Of a stretch of DNA of 16,716 nt, positions 14,690-16,716 are shown piece after piece (position 1 is the first letter of the stretch; every line of letters begins with the position of its first letter). A model generated the notes under the pieces. It did not search any database. It had not been told where the DNA came from and saw only the letters and a program-made list of their open reading frames with translations. Source of the stretch: an uncultured Flavobacteriales bacterium (GTDB lineage Bacteria; Bacteroidota; Bacteroidia; Flavobacteriales_D; SKUL01); the NCBI GenBank assembly GCA_937911795.1, contig CALDPJ010000338.1, positions 1-16,716 on the forward strand. The letters are read 5' to 3'. Position numbers and translations under genes: made by a program.

Positions 14690-16716
14690 CTATTTCACAA
14701 CGATCTTGTGCACTATAAATTCATGACCGGATCTTACGTGCAGTAGGTAAATTCCGAAGGGGAGTTTTGTATCAAAGTCAATCAGTCCGTGGTAAGTTGA
14801 AAGGTCTCCGAGGTCGGCAACGGTTCTTTTGAAGATTCTTCGGCCGGTCAGATCCATCATTTCCAGATCTATGGTTTCAACTTCCATTGACTTCTCGAGT
14901 GCAATGTTGATATTTTCTCCATTGTTAGGGTTCGGGTAAATTGTCAGATTGGCAATTGAAGGAGTAGGCAAAGGAATCGGTAGCGGATCATTCGTAATAT
15001 CGCCAGTATCATCCCAGGTAGTATCCGGTGGGGCTGTCATGCCGTCGGTTCCCCATCCCAGCGGGCAATCCAGTCCGATGGTGAATGAAATGATATCCAT
15101 ACAACCGAGTTCATCCGTTACCCAAACCATGTAATCTCCGGGTTCGAGTCCATTAATCACCTGTTGGTTGAAATAGCCGCTTACAGACCAGTTGATTACA
15201 TAATTTCCACTACCGCCGGCGATGTCTAATGAAACGCTTCCGTTGTTTTCACAATCCGCGTTGGTCGTAGTGATTTCAACCGAGAGTCCTTCAGGTTCAA
15301 CCAAAGTTGCCGATCCGTTCACAACGCAGCCATTCTGATCCATTACACTTACCGCATACTGACCGGCAGCAAGATCTGTAGCAATCTGACCGCTTTGTCC
15401 TGCAGGATCGTTCCAGTTGTACATCAATGCACCGGAACCACCGCTGGCAATTACAACCAGAGATCCATTGTTCATTCCAGTACAAGTCGGGTTCACTATT
15501 TCAATGCTTTCAATTACCAGTTCAGGTGTTTCTTCAATGGTGATGTTGAGAAAGTCTGAGCAGCCTAGTGTGTTGTCAGTAGCCTCTACGGTATAGTTTC
15601 CGGCTCCGATATTGAACAAACTGGCAGTGGTACCATTCTGTCCGTTGCTCCAGGAGTACGTTACGTTCCCGGAACCACCTTGTACTGCAACAGTAATCGA
15701 ACCGTCGTTATCGTCGTGGCATGTTGGACCTGACGTTGAAACCAGCACCAGTTCAAAATCTTCACATAGATTTACATCGTCGCAAGGCTCATTGCCGGTG
15801 TTTCCACCCACGCAGGTTCCACAACCGTCGGTATAAGCAGTACCGCCCCAAACGCCATTGCAATCTTCAACACAAGGTGTTATATTGGTATTACCACCCA
15901 CACAGTTTCCACAGTTGTCGGTTGTGGCATTTCCTCCCCAATCACCATTACAATCCTGAATACATGCGGTATTGCCGGTATTTCCGCCTACACAATCGTC
16001 ACAGTTATCCAGGTAAGCAGATCCTCCCCAAACTCCGGCGCAGTCTATCGTACAGGCAGTTTCACCGGTATTTCCGCCCACGCAGTTTCCACAGTTGTCG
16101 GTTGTGGCATTTCCACCCCAATCTCCGTTACAATCCTGAACACACGGTGCTATTCCGGTATCTCCGCCGACGCATTCTCCGCAGTTATCAGTAAAAGCCG
16201 ATCCGCCTGGAACCCCCGCGCAGTCTGTCGTACAGGCGGTCTCACCGGTTGTGCCACCGACACACTCATTACAATTATCGATAAAAGCGCTACCACCAGG
16301 AACACCGGCACAGTCATTGGAACAAGGTACATTACCAGTATTGCCACCAACGCAGTTGTCGCAGTCATCGGTGTATGCTGTTCCGCCCCATACGCCGTTG
16401 CAGTCCTGAACACATGCAACCTCACCGGTTGTTCCGCCAACGCAGTTGTCGCAGTTGTCGAGATATGCTGATCCGCCGGGAACTCCAGCACAGTCGGTGG
16501 CACATGCTGTTTCGCCGGTATTTCCACCTACACAGTCGCCACAGTTGTCAATAGTTGCTGTTCCGCCCCAATCTCCGTTACAATCCTGTACGCATGCTGT
16601 TTCACCAGTATTTCCACCGACACAGTTTCCACAATTGTCTGTAGTGGCAGTACCGCCCCAGACGCCGTTGCAGTCCTGAACACATGCAACCTCACCGGTT
16701 GTTCCGCCAACGCAGT
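14690..16716 (-). CDS. Large secreted repeat protein with T9SS type A sorting domain (C-terminal part)
   Basis: The minus-strand frame is open from the right edge (first full codon at 16714) to the TAG at 14690-14692, giving 674 visible residues; the N-terminus lies outside. The GTG at 16079-16081 is an internal Val of a repeat, not a start. From N to C there are ten 30-residue Cys-rich repeats and a partial eleventh, three SprB-like repeats (15074-15754), a Pro/Asp/Thr-rich linker, and a C-terminal domain from about 14947 with IYPNPNNGENINI and a closing GIYLLHVRSG and Lys-rich end. That last part is the type A signal for the type IX secretion system, so the protein is probably exported and attached to the surface or released. 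An adhesin or matrix role is inferred from the repeat architecture. No enzymatic domain is visible. Confidence 0.93.
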   Translation of the reverse strand, partial: CVGGTTGEVACVQDCNGVWGGTATTDNCGNCVGGNTGETACVQDCNGDWGGTATIDNCGDCVGGNTGETACATDCAGVPGGSAYLDNCDNCVGGTTGEVACVQDCNGVWGGTAYTDDCDNCVGGNTGNVPCSNDCAGVPGGSAFIDNCNECVGGTTGETACTTDCAGVPGGSAFTDNCGECVGGDTGIAPCVQDCNGDWGGNATTDNCGNCVGGNTGETACTIDCAGVWGGSAYLDNCDDCVGGNTGNTACIQDCNGDWGGNATTDNCGNCVGGNTNITPCVEDCNGVWGGTAYTDGCGTCVGGNTGNEPCDDVNLCEDFELVLVSTSGPTCHDDNDGSITVAVQGGSGNVTYSWSNGQNGTTASLFNIGAGNYTVEATDNTLGCSDFLNITIEETPELVIESIEIVNPTCTGMNNGSLVVIASGGSGALMYNWNDPAGQSGQIATDLAAGQYAVSVMDQNGCVVNGSATLVEPEGLSVEITTTNADCENNGSVSLDIAGGSGNYVINWSVSGYFNQQVINGLEPGDYMVWVTDELGCMDIISFTIGLDCPLGWGTDGMTAPPDTTWDDTGDITNDPLPIPLPTPSIANLTIYPNPNNGENINIALEKSMEVETIDLEMMDLTGRRIFKRTVADLGDLSTYHGLIDFDTKLPFGIYLLHVRSGHEFIVHKIVVK
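15074..15754 (-). repeat. Three SprB-like repeats within the T9SS protein
   Basis: Three units of about 73-76 residues follow the Cys-rich array. Each starts with a strand holding a Cys (GPTCHDDNDGSI, NPTCTGMNNGSL, NADCENNGSV), continues with a GGSGN/GGSGA turn and a W-containing strand (YSWSNG, YNWNDP, INWSVS), and ends in AGNYTVEATD, AGQYAVSVMD or PGDYMVWVTD followed by a Cys. This is the pattern of the SprB repeat family of gliding and surface adhesins in Bacteroidota, with two Cys per unit likely paired. They diverge more at DNA level than the 90-bp units. Confidence 0.82.
15782..16714 (-). repeat. Tandem 90-bp repeat array encoding Cys-rich 30-residue units
   Basis: Units begin at 16714 and then every 90 bases exactly down to 15814: ten full units and a partial one, continuing past the window edge. 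Each encodes CVGGxTG-x3-C-x3-C, then NG-x-WGG or AGVPGG, and a DNC end. The Cys spacing is C-x9-C-x3-C-x12-C-x2-C, so four Cys per unit. Two kinds mix: W-type (units 1, 2, 4, 7, 9, 10 counted from the N-terminal side), P-type (3, 5, 6), and an intermediate (8). Asp-rich DNC/DCNGD parts suggest metal binding, as in thrombospondin type 3-like repeats (inference). Confidence 0.95.

Noticed and set aside
16079..16081. GTG as the start of the minus-strand T9SS protein
   Set aside because: The GTG is the Val codon of a CVGG repeat motif, and the same frame continues upstream without any stop to the window edge with perfect 90-base periodicity.
15721..16710. Other open frames in the repeat array on both strands (for example 15721-16194 plus, 16150-16527 minus, 16528-16710 minus)
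   Set aside because: They are shadows of the periodic repeat: a 90-bp unit without stops in one frame tends to lack stops in others too. Only the frame ending at 14690 gives the Cys-rich repeats, SprB-like repeats and sorting domain.
15782..16716. CRISPR array
   Set aside because: The repeats are directly joined 90-bp coding units without unique spacers, and they translate into conserved protein repeats.

Overview
The window comes from a Bacteroidota genome, most likely of the Flavobacteriales or a related order. The reasons are a C-terminal type IX secretion (T9SS) sorting domain, SprB-type repeats, a TonB-dependent receptor with an N-terminal carboxypeptidase-regulatory-like domain, gene starts without Shine-Dalgarno sequences, and promoter-like sites of the TTG / TAnnTTTG type. 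Base composition is roughly balanced. No RNA gene, insertion sequence or CRISPR array is seen.

Region 1 (1-11986, + strand) is the downstream part of an aryl-polyene / flexirubin-type pigment-lipid gene cluster. In order it holds: the C-terminal end of a ketosynthase (KS); a 216-aa half-length KS-like protein without a catalytic Cys; an acyl carrier protein (ACP); a complete FabF-type KS; a KS-like protein in which all three catalytic residues are replaced; a membrane-anchored polysaccharide deacetylase; a LolA-like periplasmic lipid carrier; a hotdog-fold FabZ-like protein with Gln at the catalytic Glu position; a GT2 glycosyltransferase fused to DUF2062; a 1279-aa fusion of MMPL/RND transporter, PlsC-type acyltransferase and SAM methyltransferase; and a phytoene-desaturase/retinol-saturase-like flavoprotein. 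Neighbouring genes overlap or nearly touch, except for a 123-bp gap before the FabZ-like gene that holds a candidate internal promoter.

The inferred logic is as follows. KS, KS-like proteins, ACP and dehydratase build a conjugated acyl chain. The flavoprotein may alter its saturation. The acyltransferase, methyltransferase, glycosyltransferase and deacetylase tailor it or join it to a lipid or sugar head group. The MMPL part and the LolA-like protein move it towards the outer membrane. No ketoreductase, aromatic-head enzyme (ammonia lyase) or DarA/DarB-type gene lies in the window, so aryl polyene and flexirubin cannot be told apart here.

Region 2 (11987-14605) is a 186-bp spacer with a weak candidate promoter, then an 810-aa outer-membrane TonB-dependent receptor-like protein. 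Its link to the pigment cluster is not evident.

Region 3 (14606-16716, - strand) is a convergent gene running off the right edge. It encodes the C-terminal 674 residues of a large secreted protein: at least ten tandem 30-residue Cys-rich repeats (90 bp each), three SprB-like repeats and a T9SS type A sorting domain. A strong hairpin terminator lies between the two convergent genes.
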